This document shows positions 1 through 10,615 of a stretch of DNA of 64,000 nt, piece after piece. Source of the stretch: Chondrilla cf. caribensis (Eukaryota > Porifera > Demospongiae > Chondrillida > Chondrillidae); the NCBI GenBank assembly GCA_964020155.1, contig OZ026556.1, positions 5,029,267 through 5,093,266 on the forward strand, in the 5' to 3' direction. Under the pieces are notes generated by a model. It was not told the origin of the DNA. It saw only the letters and a list, made by a program, of their open reading frames with translations, and made no database searches. Positions within the stretch are counted from its first letter, which is position 1. Every line of letters starts with the position of its first letter. The position numbers and the translations under genes are program-made.

Positions 1-38
1 CGACAGAACATTAGACAAGTGAGCAGTGTTGCTGGTAG

Positions 39-334
39 TGCAAGTCATACCAGTTGGATGTGGTTGTGTTCGGTCATCCCCAATGGTCTCCTGCTCCTCC
101 TGACAGACTTGTGGATGGTGTCACTGTGACCACTTCAGACGAACACATGTGGCTGGTGCCCTTCTCTCACGGAGAGGACCACTTGGTGGTGATCACCCTG
201 GAGAAACCTGTGGAAATCACTGCACTGCGATTCTGGAACTACAACAAGACTCCCGAGGACACTTTCAGAGGAGTGAGTTCTCTTCACATACTCCCCTCAC
301 ACAGCAGTGGCCATATGTGGTGGACTGTGTATGA

Positions 335-423
<89 letters not shown>

Positions 424-1307
424 CACTATTTATATACGGACATCACGTGTATATATTGTGATGTGTACATGCAACATTTCAGACATATTGATAACTCAAT
501 GTGTAAATGCATTCACCAAAGTGTTTGCACATGCTGCCTCCCATCACCCGTAGGCCAAGCTGGTACATGTGTTGTTGGATGGAGAGCGGGTATCCCCTCC
601 AGATGGACTACTGATGAGGAAGGGTAGGTAGGACCTTCTGGTATGTGCACATGTTGCACTGTGTGTACGTGGACCATTACCTCCACTGGTGTGTCGTTTG
701 CACTTCATGTGAGGGTAGGGTATATGTTTCTATGTGTGTGCAGTGTGTGTAGTGTATTACTGGAATGTGTGGAGTGTATACAGTGTGTACAGTGTGTGAA
801 GCGTGTGTGGTGTGTACAATGTGTAGTGTGTGCAGTGTGTACAGTATGTACTGTGCGTACAGTGTGTAGAGTATGTACAGTGTGTGCAGTATGTACAGTG
901 TGTGCAGTATGTACAGTGTGTACAGTGTGTGCAGTATGTACAGTGTGTGCAGTGTGTGCAGTATGTACAGTGTGTGCAGTGTGTGCAGTGTGTGCAGTGT
1001 GTACAGTGTGTGATGTCCTTGCATATTCCCTTGTATTAGGCCCTGGAAATGACCATTATGACTTTGGACAAACCATCCATCTGACTGATAGAGGGGGAGC
1101 TACAGGAGGTGGCAGAGTAGGGCCTGGCCAGGGGAGGAGTGTTGGAAGAGTTGATTTGTATAAAATGAATCCAAATTACGACCAGTCCAAAGTGCCACGT
1201 GGCTGTATCCTCACCAGAAGTGGTTCTTGTGTTATCTCACGTTGTGAAACCACAAGTATTACATTTGGTATTTATACTGGTTCTAATGTGTTCGTTTGCA
1301 TACTTTG

Positions 1308-1338
<31 letters not shown>

Positions 1339-3903
1339 ATCCTGGTGATGCGGGATTTTGTGCAAAGTTTGCACAACTAATTTTTGGCGGGAGTACAGGC
1401 CGTCCTTGAGTAGCCAACCTACTTCTGTTGGCAGCTCTTGAGATTGCGGTCTCCGACACTCCTACCCATTGAACTGAAGGAATATTATAGCAGTGGCAAC
1501 TGCTGGACTGTGTTGAGTATCGTAGAGTAACATTTGTCCGGTCATAAGTGTTAATTCACCGTAAACAGTCAATGAGAGATCTTCTGGTGCAACTGGGTTG
1601 AACCATTTGACAAATTTAACAATATTGAAGGTGTGGGTGTTCCAGATTGTATCATCATCACTGCCTTGCTGACCTCCTTGAACCTCAGTTGAATGGTCCT
1701 CCGTACAAGTGTGAACAAACTGTGGTCAGCCTACCAAGGTCAAGCTATTATGACTACTACTAATGACATGACGTGAATGAAGGACCTTCAACACCAGATG
1801 CTTAACAAATGGTGTCATTGCCCTTAACATAGCAACCACACATGACTGTACACTGTACATATGCATCACAGGCCTGTTCTCACGTATGCCAGTCTGGAGA
1901 AATGTACTGTTTTTGTAAAGATATATTTGTTGTATGTAAACTTCAGTCTATTCATCAGTGTTGTTCTGTTTTCTGAGGAGGTCTAATTTGCGTGCTTTGT
2001 AGGTTGGCAAATATTGCATTACCCACTTCCTTGACAGTCGTCCAGTTGTCTACCAGATACAGCTGTTGAGTACCAATGGTGACCCATACTATGTGGGCCT
2101 GAATGGGCTGGAACTATTCAGTGAAACTGGACACCCGATCCCTCTAACTGCTCAACGTATCCTCTCACTACCAGCATAGTGTATTGTATACCTGATGGTA
2201 TTCGCTTGGTACACACACTGTGGTCCACCTGGTACAATGTCTGTAGGTGGTTGATGTTGTGTTCCTTCACCCTAGCAGACATTGCCGCCTTTCCCAGCAG
2301 TGTCAATGTCTTGGACGGTATTCATGGGGACGTGAGGACACCTGACAAGCTGATAGACGGGGAGAACGACACAGTGGAAGGAGCACACATGTGGCTGGCA
2401 CCCCTGCTCCCTGGGATTGTAAGAGTTGTGTGCACACATTGCATGTATGTAGTGTGCACTGAGTATGCTGTATAACCAGGCGCTTGATTCTGCTCAACAC
2501 TCGCAGGTTACTAGAGTTTACATCATATTTGATACACCAGTACCTGTGGCAATGATAAAATTATGGAATTATGCAAAGACTCCCATTCGTGGCGTGAAGG
2601 AGTTTGCTGTGAGTTTGCCTCCTTGTGGTGGAGCATGTCAGTGTGCCTCCTTGTGGTGGAGCATGTCGGTGTGCCTCCTTGTGGTGGAGCATGTCGGTGT
2701 GCCTCCTTGTGGTGGAGCATGTCGGTGTGCCTCCTTGTGGTGGAGCATGTCGGTGTGCCTCCTTGTGGTGGAGCATGTCGGTGTGCCTCCTTGTGGTGGA
2801 GCATGTCGGTGTGCCTCCTTGTGGTGGAGCATGTCGGTGTGCCTCCTTGTGGTGGAGCATGTCGGTGTGCCTCCTTGTGGTGGAGCATGTCGGTGTGCCT
2901 CCTTGTGGTGGAGCATGTCGGTGTGCCTCCTTGTGGTGGAGCATGTCGGTGTGCCTCCTTGTGGTGGAGCATGTCGGTGTGCCTCCTTGTGGTGGAGCAT
3001 GTCGGTGTGCCTCCTTGTGGTGGAGCATGTCGGTGTGCCTCCTTGTGGTGGAGCATGTCGGTGTGCCTCCTTGTGGTGGAGCATGTCGGTGTGCCTCCTT
3101 GTGGTGGAGCATGTCGGTGTGCCTCCTTGTGGTGGAGCATGTCGGTGTGCCTCCTTGTGGTGGAGCATGTCGGTGTGCCTCCTTGTGGTGGAGCATGTCC
3201 GTGTGCCTCCTTGTGGTGGAGCATGTCAGTGTGCGATCACACACCTGTGTTGTTGCCCCTCAGGTGCTGGTTGATGACCTCCTCGTCCACACTGGGATCA
3301 TGGGACCAGTTGACGGGAGGTCCATTGGTATCCTGCCAACCTTGCACACGCCAGTGAAGCCCCATTCGGTTTTCCTGTCCTCCAGCAGCGACTACAGCTA
3401 CCAGGAGGGACAGGACGTGCAGTTCACCAACGACTGTAAGGTCATGAGTATGGCTAAGGTAGCCCAGAGACCTGTTGACCAAAGTAAGAATGAGTAGAAT
3501 GTCTCAAATAGCACTGCAGTGGTGTTTGGTGCACATGTACTGTATGTACAGTGGAGTTTAAGGCATATATGTACATGTACATACATGCTGTATGTGTGTG
3601 GTTGGTATATTCCAGTTGTAGTGTTGTCATTCCCCATTGGTGCATTGGTGCATACCTACCTGCCTATTAGCTTTTTCAGGTACAAATTGTACTCAATTCA
3701 CTAAGACACAACAATCCATACCATCATCTACCACACATTAGTCTGTCAGCTGGGCTCCCATTTTCTTTTAACCATGACTACACTGTGTATGTGTATGTAT
3801 GTGTGTGTGGGGGGGGGTACACTAGACAGGTATGTATGTGTGTGGATTTTTGAATTATGAAGTCATTTTATTTTTTATTTTTCTCTCACAACATACACTC
3901 ACA

Positions 3904-3944
<41 letters not shown>

Positions 3945-4015
3945 CTAAGCGACCGATGACAAGTCTCACTGGTAGTGTCAATAGACATGGTAGAACTGGA
4001 CAATGGCCTTATTGA
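39..4015 (+). CDS. KATNIP: KATNIP (katanin-interacting protein), C-terminal part; 5' end outside window
   Basis: KATNIP is a ciliary basal-body and microtubule-associated protein built from repeated all-beta modules. Visible exons: 39-272, 554-623, 1040 to about 1190, 2003-2156, 2279-2418, 2507-2608, 3264-3483 and probably 3945-4015. Three copies of the module signature are seen: 'DRLVDG...HMWL..F', 'RFWNYNKTPEDTFRG', then 'RTPDKLIDG...HMWLAP' and 'IKLWNYAKTP.RGVKEF', followed by a 'VLVDDLLV' strand. These match the repeated RxxDKLIDG / LWNYxK pattern of the family. Phases close between exons except at the 3' end of the third exon, whose donor I could not fix (candidates in phase 0 are near 1190). 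The terminal exon is either reached by splicing at 3484 (ending at 4015) or replaced by four read-through codons to a stop at 3497. Three introns carry repeats: (CA)n at 338-420, a 9-bp repeat at 780-1010 and a 28-bp minisatellite at 2613-3234. Identification is firm, exact ends less so. Confidence 0.9.
338..420. repeat. (CA)n microsatellite in KATNIP intron
   Basis: About 41 uninterrupted AC dinucleotides, beginning roughly 65 bp after the donor of the 39-272 exon. It produces spurious His-Thr reading frames on this strand. Confidence 0.97.
780..1012. repeat. 9-bp tandem repeat (gtacagtgt / gtgcagtgt) in KATNIP intron
   Basis: About 25 copies of a 9-bp unit alternating gtacagtgt and gtgcagtgt. 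It ends about 28 bp before the acceptor of the exon starting at 1040. Being a multiple of three, it gives open Val-Cys-Thr frames on both strands that are not genes. Confidence 0.9.
2613..3234. repeat. 28-bp minisatellite, about 22 copies, in KATNIP intron
   Basis: A 28-bp unit (contains cctccttgtggtggagcatg) is repeated about 22 times. Copies are nearly identical; only the first and last two differ, by an A or C in the 'gtcggtgt' part. The array begins 4 bp after the splice donor at 2609 and ends 29 bp before the next exon at 3264. Because 28 is not a multiple of three, all frames are equivalent, which explains the long overlapping open frames on both strands. High homogeneity suggests recent expansion. 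Confidence 0.97.
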
Positions 4016-4831
4016 ATCTGCTTTCCTGAATTGAGTACATTTGCATTCATCTGCATCGTGTGCGTCTAGCATTATGTGTACTGTATACACATGTGTAAAG
4101 TGTAGGTCTTCTGTATATGAATCATGTGTAATGTATACTACTGTGTGTGTGTGTGTGCTGCATGTGTGTACATGTGAGTGTCTGTTTACCTGCTGAGTTT
4201 GTTTACTTCACTGTTTTTCATCCATAAGAGAGTCTAATAAGATTATCACAAATCACTTTTATACCATTCAAAATGTGAGTAATCTTTGCAATGTAAGGAA
4301 GCAGATTCTAACATCAAAGGGGAAATTTATTGATATCGTGGTGCAAAGGAAGTGAATAATTGATATGTTGGGGGTCCTTGTGGTCGAGAGCTCCCCCTCA
4401 CAGGCCGTGTGGAGGTATGCATACCATATGGGTTACACATGTTATCTACACTGATGCTGACTAATGAGCCGTGTCAGCCACAACCATAGCACACTAGAAT
4501 TACAGTTAGACAGTGTCTGTTACACAGTACAGCATCCTGAATAGTAAGACCAACAGGGAGTTACAGTGTGGTAACAATAGAGGGATTCTTTGAACTCCCG
4601 ATCCTTTGAAGAAGGTACAGTGCCCATAGCAGGAACTATTGTAGGATTCCCTAAACTCTGACTCTATTGGAGGTACAGTTGCAGGAACTACTTAGAGTGA
4701 GGTCTTCAGCTGTTATCAGTCTCAGCTTCACACTTGAATAGCCCAGTAGTGAAGGGTGGAAGTAGAAGTTTCCTTGTCCTAGTGTGAGGTCCCTGGAGAG
4801 TGCTAGTGTTGGAGAACACAGTCCAGAGATT
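4016..4831. other. Intergenic region KATNIP to Arf-like GTPase
   Basis: About 815 bp without a recognisable gene. It presumably holds the KATNIP 3' UTR and the promoter and 5' UTR of the GTPase. A short duplicated segment ('gcaggaactattgtagg' near 4628 and 'gcaggaactac' near 4681) is visible. No other signal is seen. Confidence 0.5.
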
Positions 4832-5386
4832 ATGGGAGGTGTAGTTAGCCAGTTGAGTAAAACCAATGCTAGAATTGTAATGTTGGGGCTGGATGCTGCT
4901 GGGAAGACCACTATACTCTACAAACTGAAGTTGAAGGACCATCTGAAGACCAGCTCAATCGTCCCAACCATCGGGTTCAACGTGGAGACTATCAATCCTC
5001 GTAGAGGGATGTCCTTTGTGGTCTGGGACGCAGGTGGACAAGACAAGATTAGGTGTCTGTGGAAGCACTACTTCAAAGGGTGTGATGTACTCCTCTTTGT
5101 GATCGACAGTGCTGATAAGGAAAGATTTGACGAAGCAAGGGAGGAACTATGGGCTATTCTAGAGAATGAGAGTATGAAGGGGGTCCCCCTTATCGTAATA
5201 GCCAACAAACAGGATCTTCCCGAGGCTCCACCCCCTGCTGCCGTAATCGACATTTTGGAACTTTCCCGGGTGAGGGACAGACCGTGGAAGATACACGGGA
5301 CGTGTGCAATCAACGGTGAGGGACTACAGGAATCCATGGACACTGTAGTGAGTGTGGTCAAATCACTCAAGAAACAAAACAAGTAG
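4832..5386 (+). CDS. Arf-family small GTPase (Arf-like), intronless
   Basis: A 184-residue Arf/Arl GTPase in one exon. The ATG at 4832 gives [10 protein letters not shown], a typical N-myristoylation start with Gly2 and a small residue at position 6; upstream ATG 4784 would bury it. Motifs in order: P-loop GLDAAGKTT (about residues 18-26), switch [10 protein letters not shown], switch [16 protein letters not shown] guanine specificity motif and CA-NGEG (the SAK-type loop). Arf proteins cycle between cytosol and membrane to recruit effectors. Switch II has WDAGGQ where most Arfs have WDVGGQ. It is closest to Arf1-6 and the Arl11/14 type, and I cannot assign it to ARL3 or ARL6. Lack of introns, unlike all multi-exon neighbours, suggests a retrogene or intron loss. 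A poly(A) signal ATTAAA is at 5425. It lies between two ciliary genes, which may be coincidence. Confidence 0.93.
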   Translation: MGGVVSQLSKTNARIVMLGLDAAGKTTILYKLKLKDHLKTSSIVPTIGFNVETINPRRGMSFVVWDAGGQDKIRCLWKHYFKGCDVLLFVIDSADKERFDEAREELWAILENESMKGVPLIVIANKQDLPEAPPPAAVIDILELSRVRDRPWKIHGTCAINGEGLQESMDTVVSVVKSLKKQNK

Positions 5387-5424
5387 CTGTACCCCCAGAC
5401 TGCCCCCGATATGTGTTCTAATAT

Positions 5425-5430
5425 ATTAAA
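5425..5430 (+). promoter_or_regulatory. Poly(A) signal ATTAAA of Arf-like gene
   Basis: ATTAAA lies 39 bp after the stop codon at 5386, a normal position for a short 3' UTR. Confidence 0.5.
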
Positions 5431-5642
5431 TGCTGTTTGACCATATGCAACAATATCATTGTCATTTTATTTATATTATACAGCATATGCGTATGCTGTA
5501 TGAACTTTGCAAAACTGTATATAATAGTGCTGCCAAGCTGTAACTGATATTATTGTACATGTGGTATAGAAATGTTATGTGCATGCAAACACAAGTACAC
5601 ATCAATTCTTTGTGTCATGAAATGAAAAGTTGAATGAGATTT

Positions 5643-6015
5643 TTATTTGAGGACATCTCCGGAATGTTTTCGGATACACCGTCTTGTCACTAAGGAAGCA
5701 ACTGCGTAACTTGTCCCTAAAGCCACAACTGTGTGCAGGAACAAAGCATTACACACACACACAGGCTGGCATGCATGAATGTACACACCAACTAGTATGT
5801 TGAAAGACTTTCAAGATGTTACTACACATGTAGGTACGTGAACACACACACTCACATCCTGATGCAAGCGTAGTGTACTTCTTAGGCATGTTAATCATCG
5901 TCGCAACAGGCCTCAAGTTAAGGACAAAATAACTCAGCGATCCCGCTAGGACAACAAGAATAAATAAAATACAAATAACCCTTAGGGGATCTAGGAAAAT
6001 AGAAGTTCCGTGCAT
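5643..6015 (-). CDS. Small two-transmembrane protein, unrecognised
   Basis: Two exons, 6015-5856 and 5728-5643, join in phase (160 + 86 = 246 nt) across a consensus GTGAGT donor and a CACACAG acceptor to give an 81-residue protein. It starts MHGTSIF and has one strong hydrophobic segment at about residues 11-33 (ICILFILVVLAGSLSYFVL). A second weaker one at about 52-65 (FVALGTSYAVASLV) is followed by a basic tail RRCIRKH. The stop codon TAA lies inside an AATAAA poly(A) signal (ctcAAATAAAaa), a mark of a real, very compact 3' end. The ATG is 301 bp from the BBS1 ATG on the opposite strand, so the two probably share a promoter. I do not recognise a family, and an additional upstream exon is possible. 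Confidence 0.55.
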
Positions 6016-6316
6016 GATTTTTTTAGATTAATGACGTGTAACTGAGTGCAGTTATAGTTAGAGACTCACATAGCACTAAACTGAGCATACCGAGTCTAAT
6101 ACCACGTCCCTTACAAGCGTGCATATCTAACAGTTCCTAGACAATAATTACGACAGACTTGAGAGGTAAGTTGAAAAGCTGCGTAAACAATAACTTGTAT
6201 CCAACGAACAAAGAGACATGTGGTCTAAAATAGGAAAAGATTAACATATTCCGCTCACTGGGTGCTTTCTTGCCGTTTCTTGATTCACGGCGTCCATTTT
6301 CCCCCAAAGGCATAAA

Positions 6317-9300
6317 ATGGCAGCTGTTCAGGGGCGTAGACCCGAAGTCTCCAACGTTAACGTGAGCACTAATAACAGTAACGAAGCCAACCAAACTAGC
6401 CAGCCTGACGGCTCGCCTCAGGAAGGAAGTGCCAAGAGGTAAATTCCACTGCAGCAGTAATTTGTGAGCATATGGAACTAGGCCACGACTGCTGTTTTGT
6501 TTCTACATTAATGTAGGTTTTCTGACGACAGTGCTTGGTTGAACGCTCATTATGATCCTGTTGCGTCTCTATACACGTTCTCGTCTTGTCTTGGTTAGTT
6601 GCACTACATGTGCGTGTTATGGTCTCCCAGAAAAGAGCTCAGTTCCGCTTCTGGTTTAGTCAACCAATAAAATGGAGAACGGCATGAATCGTGCTCTGCG
6701 AGACCATACCTTCATCTGGAATGTCATTTTCTTCAATGACTGTGTACATGTGAAGGAGTAACATGCTGTTGGGAATCGTTCACTAATATCGTCTCTGTTT
6801 CTTTTCCTGTAGTATTGGATGACCTGTACAATGATGGGGACAATAAGGTATGCATGTGCCTTTGTGGAGTGGGTGTGCCTGTGTGGAGTGGGTGTGGCTG
6901 TGTGGAGTGGGTATGCCTGTGTGGAGTGGGTGTGCCTGTGTGGAGTGGGTATGCCTGTGTGGAGTGGGTGTGGCTGTGTGGAGTGGATGTGCCTATGTGC
7001 AGTGGGTGTGGCTGTGTGGAGTGGATGTGTAAGGGTACGATATGTACCATGGAGGTTGTGCGATGTGGTGTGAGGATGGTGGGTGGTTGCTCACAAGTAG
7101 CTGGAATGGTAGCTACAATGAGGAACCTCTTCTCTTTGCCTGCAGTTAGTTGTAGGGGACCTTGGGTCTGGAGGATACGATGCTAAACTGAAGGTCTACA
7201 AAGGTACGTATACTTCCTGTCACCATCCTCTACTTCCTGTCACCATTGTCTAGTTCCTGCCAGTATCCTCTTCCTGTCCACCATGTCCCACCTCCTCCTC
7301 ATACCTCCTACCCCTCCAGGCACCCAGGTGATGCTGGAGACTCCTCTCATTGACCTCCCTACTGGAGTGTGTACGTTCTTCATGGACGACACTTTGCCCC
7401 GGGCACCTGGTAGGTCACTTCATGTGTGCGATAACAAATATGATGCTTGGAATCATCGGTAGTCCTATTTGACGAGACCTGTGTGTGCTAACCTTGTAGC
7501 TGTTGCTGTTGCTTCGGGGTCTTACGTGTATGTGTACAAGAACCTCCGACCTTACTTCAAGTTCACACTCCCAACGTTGGAAGTGAATGAAACGGAAGCT
7601 GATCTGTGGACCCAAGTCAGAGAGGTACGTATGGTGGATGTTGAGTCCTATGGTGTATGGTGGATGTCGAGTCCTCAGGTGTATGGTGGATGTTGAGTCC
7701 TATGGTGTATGGTGGATGTCGAGTCCTCAGGTGTATGGTGGATGTTGAGTCCTATGGTGTATGGTGGATGTCGAGTCCTATGGTGTATGGTGGATGTTGA
7801 GTCTTCAGGTGTATGGTGGATGTGGAGTCCTATGGTGTATGGTGGATGTTGAGTCCTCAGGTGTATGGTGGATGTGGAGTCCTATGGTGTATGGTGGATG
7901 TGGAGTCCTATGGTGTATGGTGGATGTGGAGTCCTATGGTGTATGGTGGATGTGGAGTCCTATGGTGTATGGTGGATGTCGAGTCCTCAGGTGTATGGTG
8001 GATGTCGAGTCCTATGGTGTATGGTGGATGTTGAGTCCTCAGGTGTATGGTGGATGTGGAGTCCTATGGTGTATGGTGGATGTGGAGTCCTATGGTGTAT
8101 GGTGGATGTGGAGTCCTATGGTGTATGGTGGATGTGGAGTCCTCGGGTGTATGGTGGATGTGGAGTCCTATGGTGTATGGTGGATGTGGAGTCCTATGGT
8201 GTATGGTGGATGTGGAGTCCTATGGTGTATGGTGGATGTGGAGTCCTATGGTGTATGGTGGATGTCGAGTCCTCAGGTGTATGGTGGATGTCGAGTCCTA
8301 TGGTGTATGGTGGATGTTGAGTCCTCAGGTGTATGGTGGATGTGGAGTCCTATGGTGTATGGTGGATGTGGAGTCCTATGGTGTATGGTGGATGTTGAGT
8401 CCTATGGTGTATGGTGGATGTGGAGTCCTATGGTGTATGGTGGATGTGGAGTCCTCGGGTGTATGGTGGATGTGGAGTCCTATGGTGTATGGTGGATGTT
8501 GAGTCCTATGGTGTATGGTGGATGTTGAGTCTTCAGGTGTATGGTGGATGTGGAGTCCTATGGTGTATGGTGGATGTGGAGTCCTATGGTGTATGGTGGA
8601 TGTGGAGTCCTCGGGTGTATGGTGGATGTGGAGTCCTATGGTGTATGGTGGATGTCGAGTCCTATGGTGTATGGTGGATGTTGAGTCCTATGGTGTATGG
8701 TGGATGTGGAGTCCTATGGTGTATGGTGGATGTTGAGTCTTCAGGTGTATGGTGGATGTGGAGTCCTATGGTGTATGGTGGATGTGGAGTCCTCGGGTGT
8801 ATGGTGGATGTTGAGTCCTATGGTGTATGGTGGATGTTGAGTCCTATGGTGTATGGTGGATGTGGAGTCCTATGGTGTATGGTGGATGAGGAGTCCTCGG
8901 GTGTATGGTGGATGTTGAGTCCTATGGTGTATGGTGGATGTTGAGTCCTATGGTGTATGGTGGATGTTGAGTCCTATGGTGTATGGTGGATGTCGAGTCC
9001 TATGGTGTATGGTGGATGTGGAGTCCTCGGGTGTATGGTGGATGTTGAGTCCTATGGTGTATGGTGGATGTTGAGTCCTATGGTGTATGGTGGATGTGGA
9101 GTCCTCAGGTGTATGGTGGATGTGGAGTCCTATGGTGTATGGTGGATGTGGAGTCCTATGGTGTATGGTGGATGTGGAGTCCTATGGTGTATGGTGGATG
9201 TGGAGTCCTATGGTGTATGGTGGATGTCGAGTCCTATGGTGTATGGTGGATGTGGAGTCCTATGGTGTATGGTGGATGTGGAGTCCTATGGTGTATGGTG

Positions 9301-10564
9301 GATGTTTACAGGTTGTTTACTGCTCATTTAAAGTGTGTCTCTTGAACAGGACAAGATCGACGTGACTGCCATGAGACAGATGATGGAGTCTCTGAGGTGT
9401 GTGGGGGACAATGAGTGCACGAGAACGGCTGTCACTTGTGTTATATTGTCATTTATTGCACTACAGGGATGAGGTGGGAGAGGCAACACTCACCGTCAGA
9501 TCTCTCAAGTACGTAGTCTGTTGTAGTGTTGACTGGAGAGGTGGAATGTTGGTCGGTGGGGGCAGGTTGCAGTCTGCACACTGGTGGAGAATGTTGAGAA
9601 TTTCTATCACAATTCTGTTAACACAATTATGCCCTTTGTGTGTGTGACAGATAATGCATCGTTTGTAATATCCTGCCTGACTTCTCATTCCAGCACCATC
9701 ACACTGGTCATATTGTACTGGAATATTGAGTGCAGTAAATTCTGTTAATCTGCCAAACCTTTTCATTCCCCACAATTTCTCAGTACCAATATAATAAGCA
9801 GTTACTGGTGAATGGCCAGCTAACCTAACACACCTTTTGGAAGGAATACTGCAGCGGATTAGCAAGGATTCACTCTACTCCACTCCTGATTCCACCAGTA
9901 GTCTTTATATTGCACAATATCAGTACTAGCAGAACACTACCTTGAGTAGTTTGTGTTATATTATCACATTGTGAACAAATCATATATTCTTTCGGTATAT
10001 TTTGTACTCAACTGGACTCGAATGAACGCAATTGACTAAATTTTTTTATATTCTATGATTTTGTGTTGTTTTTTGTGTGCGTGGTTTTTGTTCTTTTTAT
10101 GTACTTTCTTTTCTTTTCTGGGTGCCACCTGTAGTAACCTATGGCTAGCAGTTCCCCAGGCTAACTAAGATACCCTTATTCCCTGGTACCCTGGTACCCT
10201 GATACCCTTATACCCTTATACCCTGGTACCCTGGTACCCTGATACCCTTATACCCTGATACCCTGGTACCCTGATCATATCCTGTGTAGGATCCCCTAGG
10301 TAGGGACTGTCCAGGCAGTGGACAAATGTCATGTTGTTCTTGATTCCATCTGTTCACCTAGACTTCTTCAAATGACTTCGGATGAGATGCAGAACTTTGC
10401 TCCGCTGTTCCAGAACACTCCACTCAAACGACAGACCGTCATCACCTCAATGACTACTCTGCCCAAGAACTCCTCGGAGGTTATGTCCATTAGTTGTCTG
10501 ATCATTGGCACAGAGCATGGAGATGTGTACATTCTGGATCCTGGTGCCTTCACAGTTCTAGTAA

Positions 10565-10615
<51 letters not shown>

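Noticed and set aside
2465..3497. Overlapping long frames on both strands (Cys-Ala-Ser-Leu-Trp repeats)
   Set aside because: 28-bp minisatellite read in every frame; only the 3264-3483 exon within them is supported by homology.
3484..3497. KATNIP ending at the stop codon at 3497
   Set aside because: Not excluded, but a good GTAAGA donor at 3484 and an in-phase final exon at 3945 favour splicing.
7469..9365. Series of Val-Asp-Val-Glu-Ser frames of up to 255 residues
   Set aside because: All are readings of the 26-bp BBS1 intron minisatellite in successive frames.
9461..9865. 134-residue - strand frame in BBS1 intron 8
   Set aside because: No recognisable domain, antisense to a BBS1 exon, and no supporting splice or start context.
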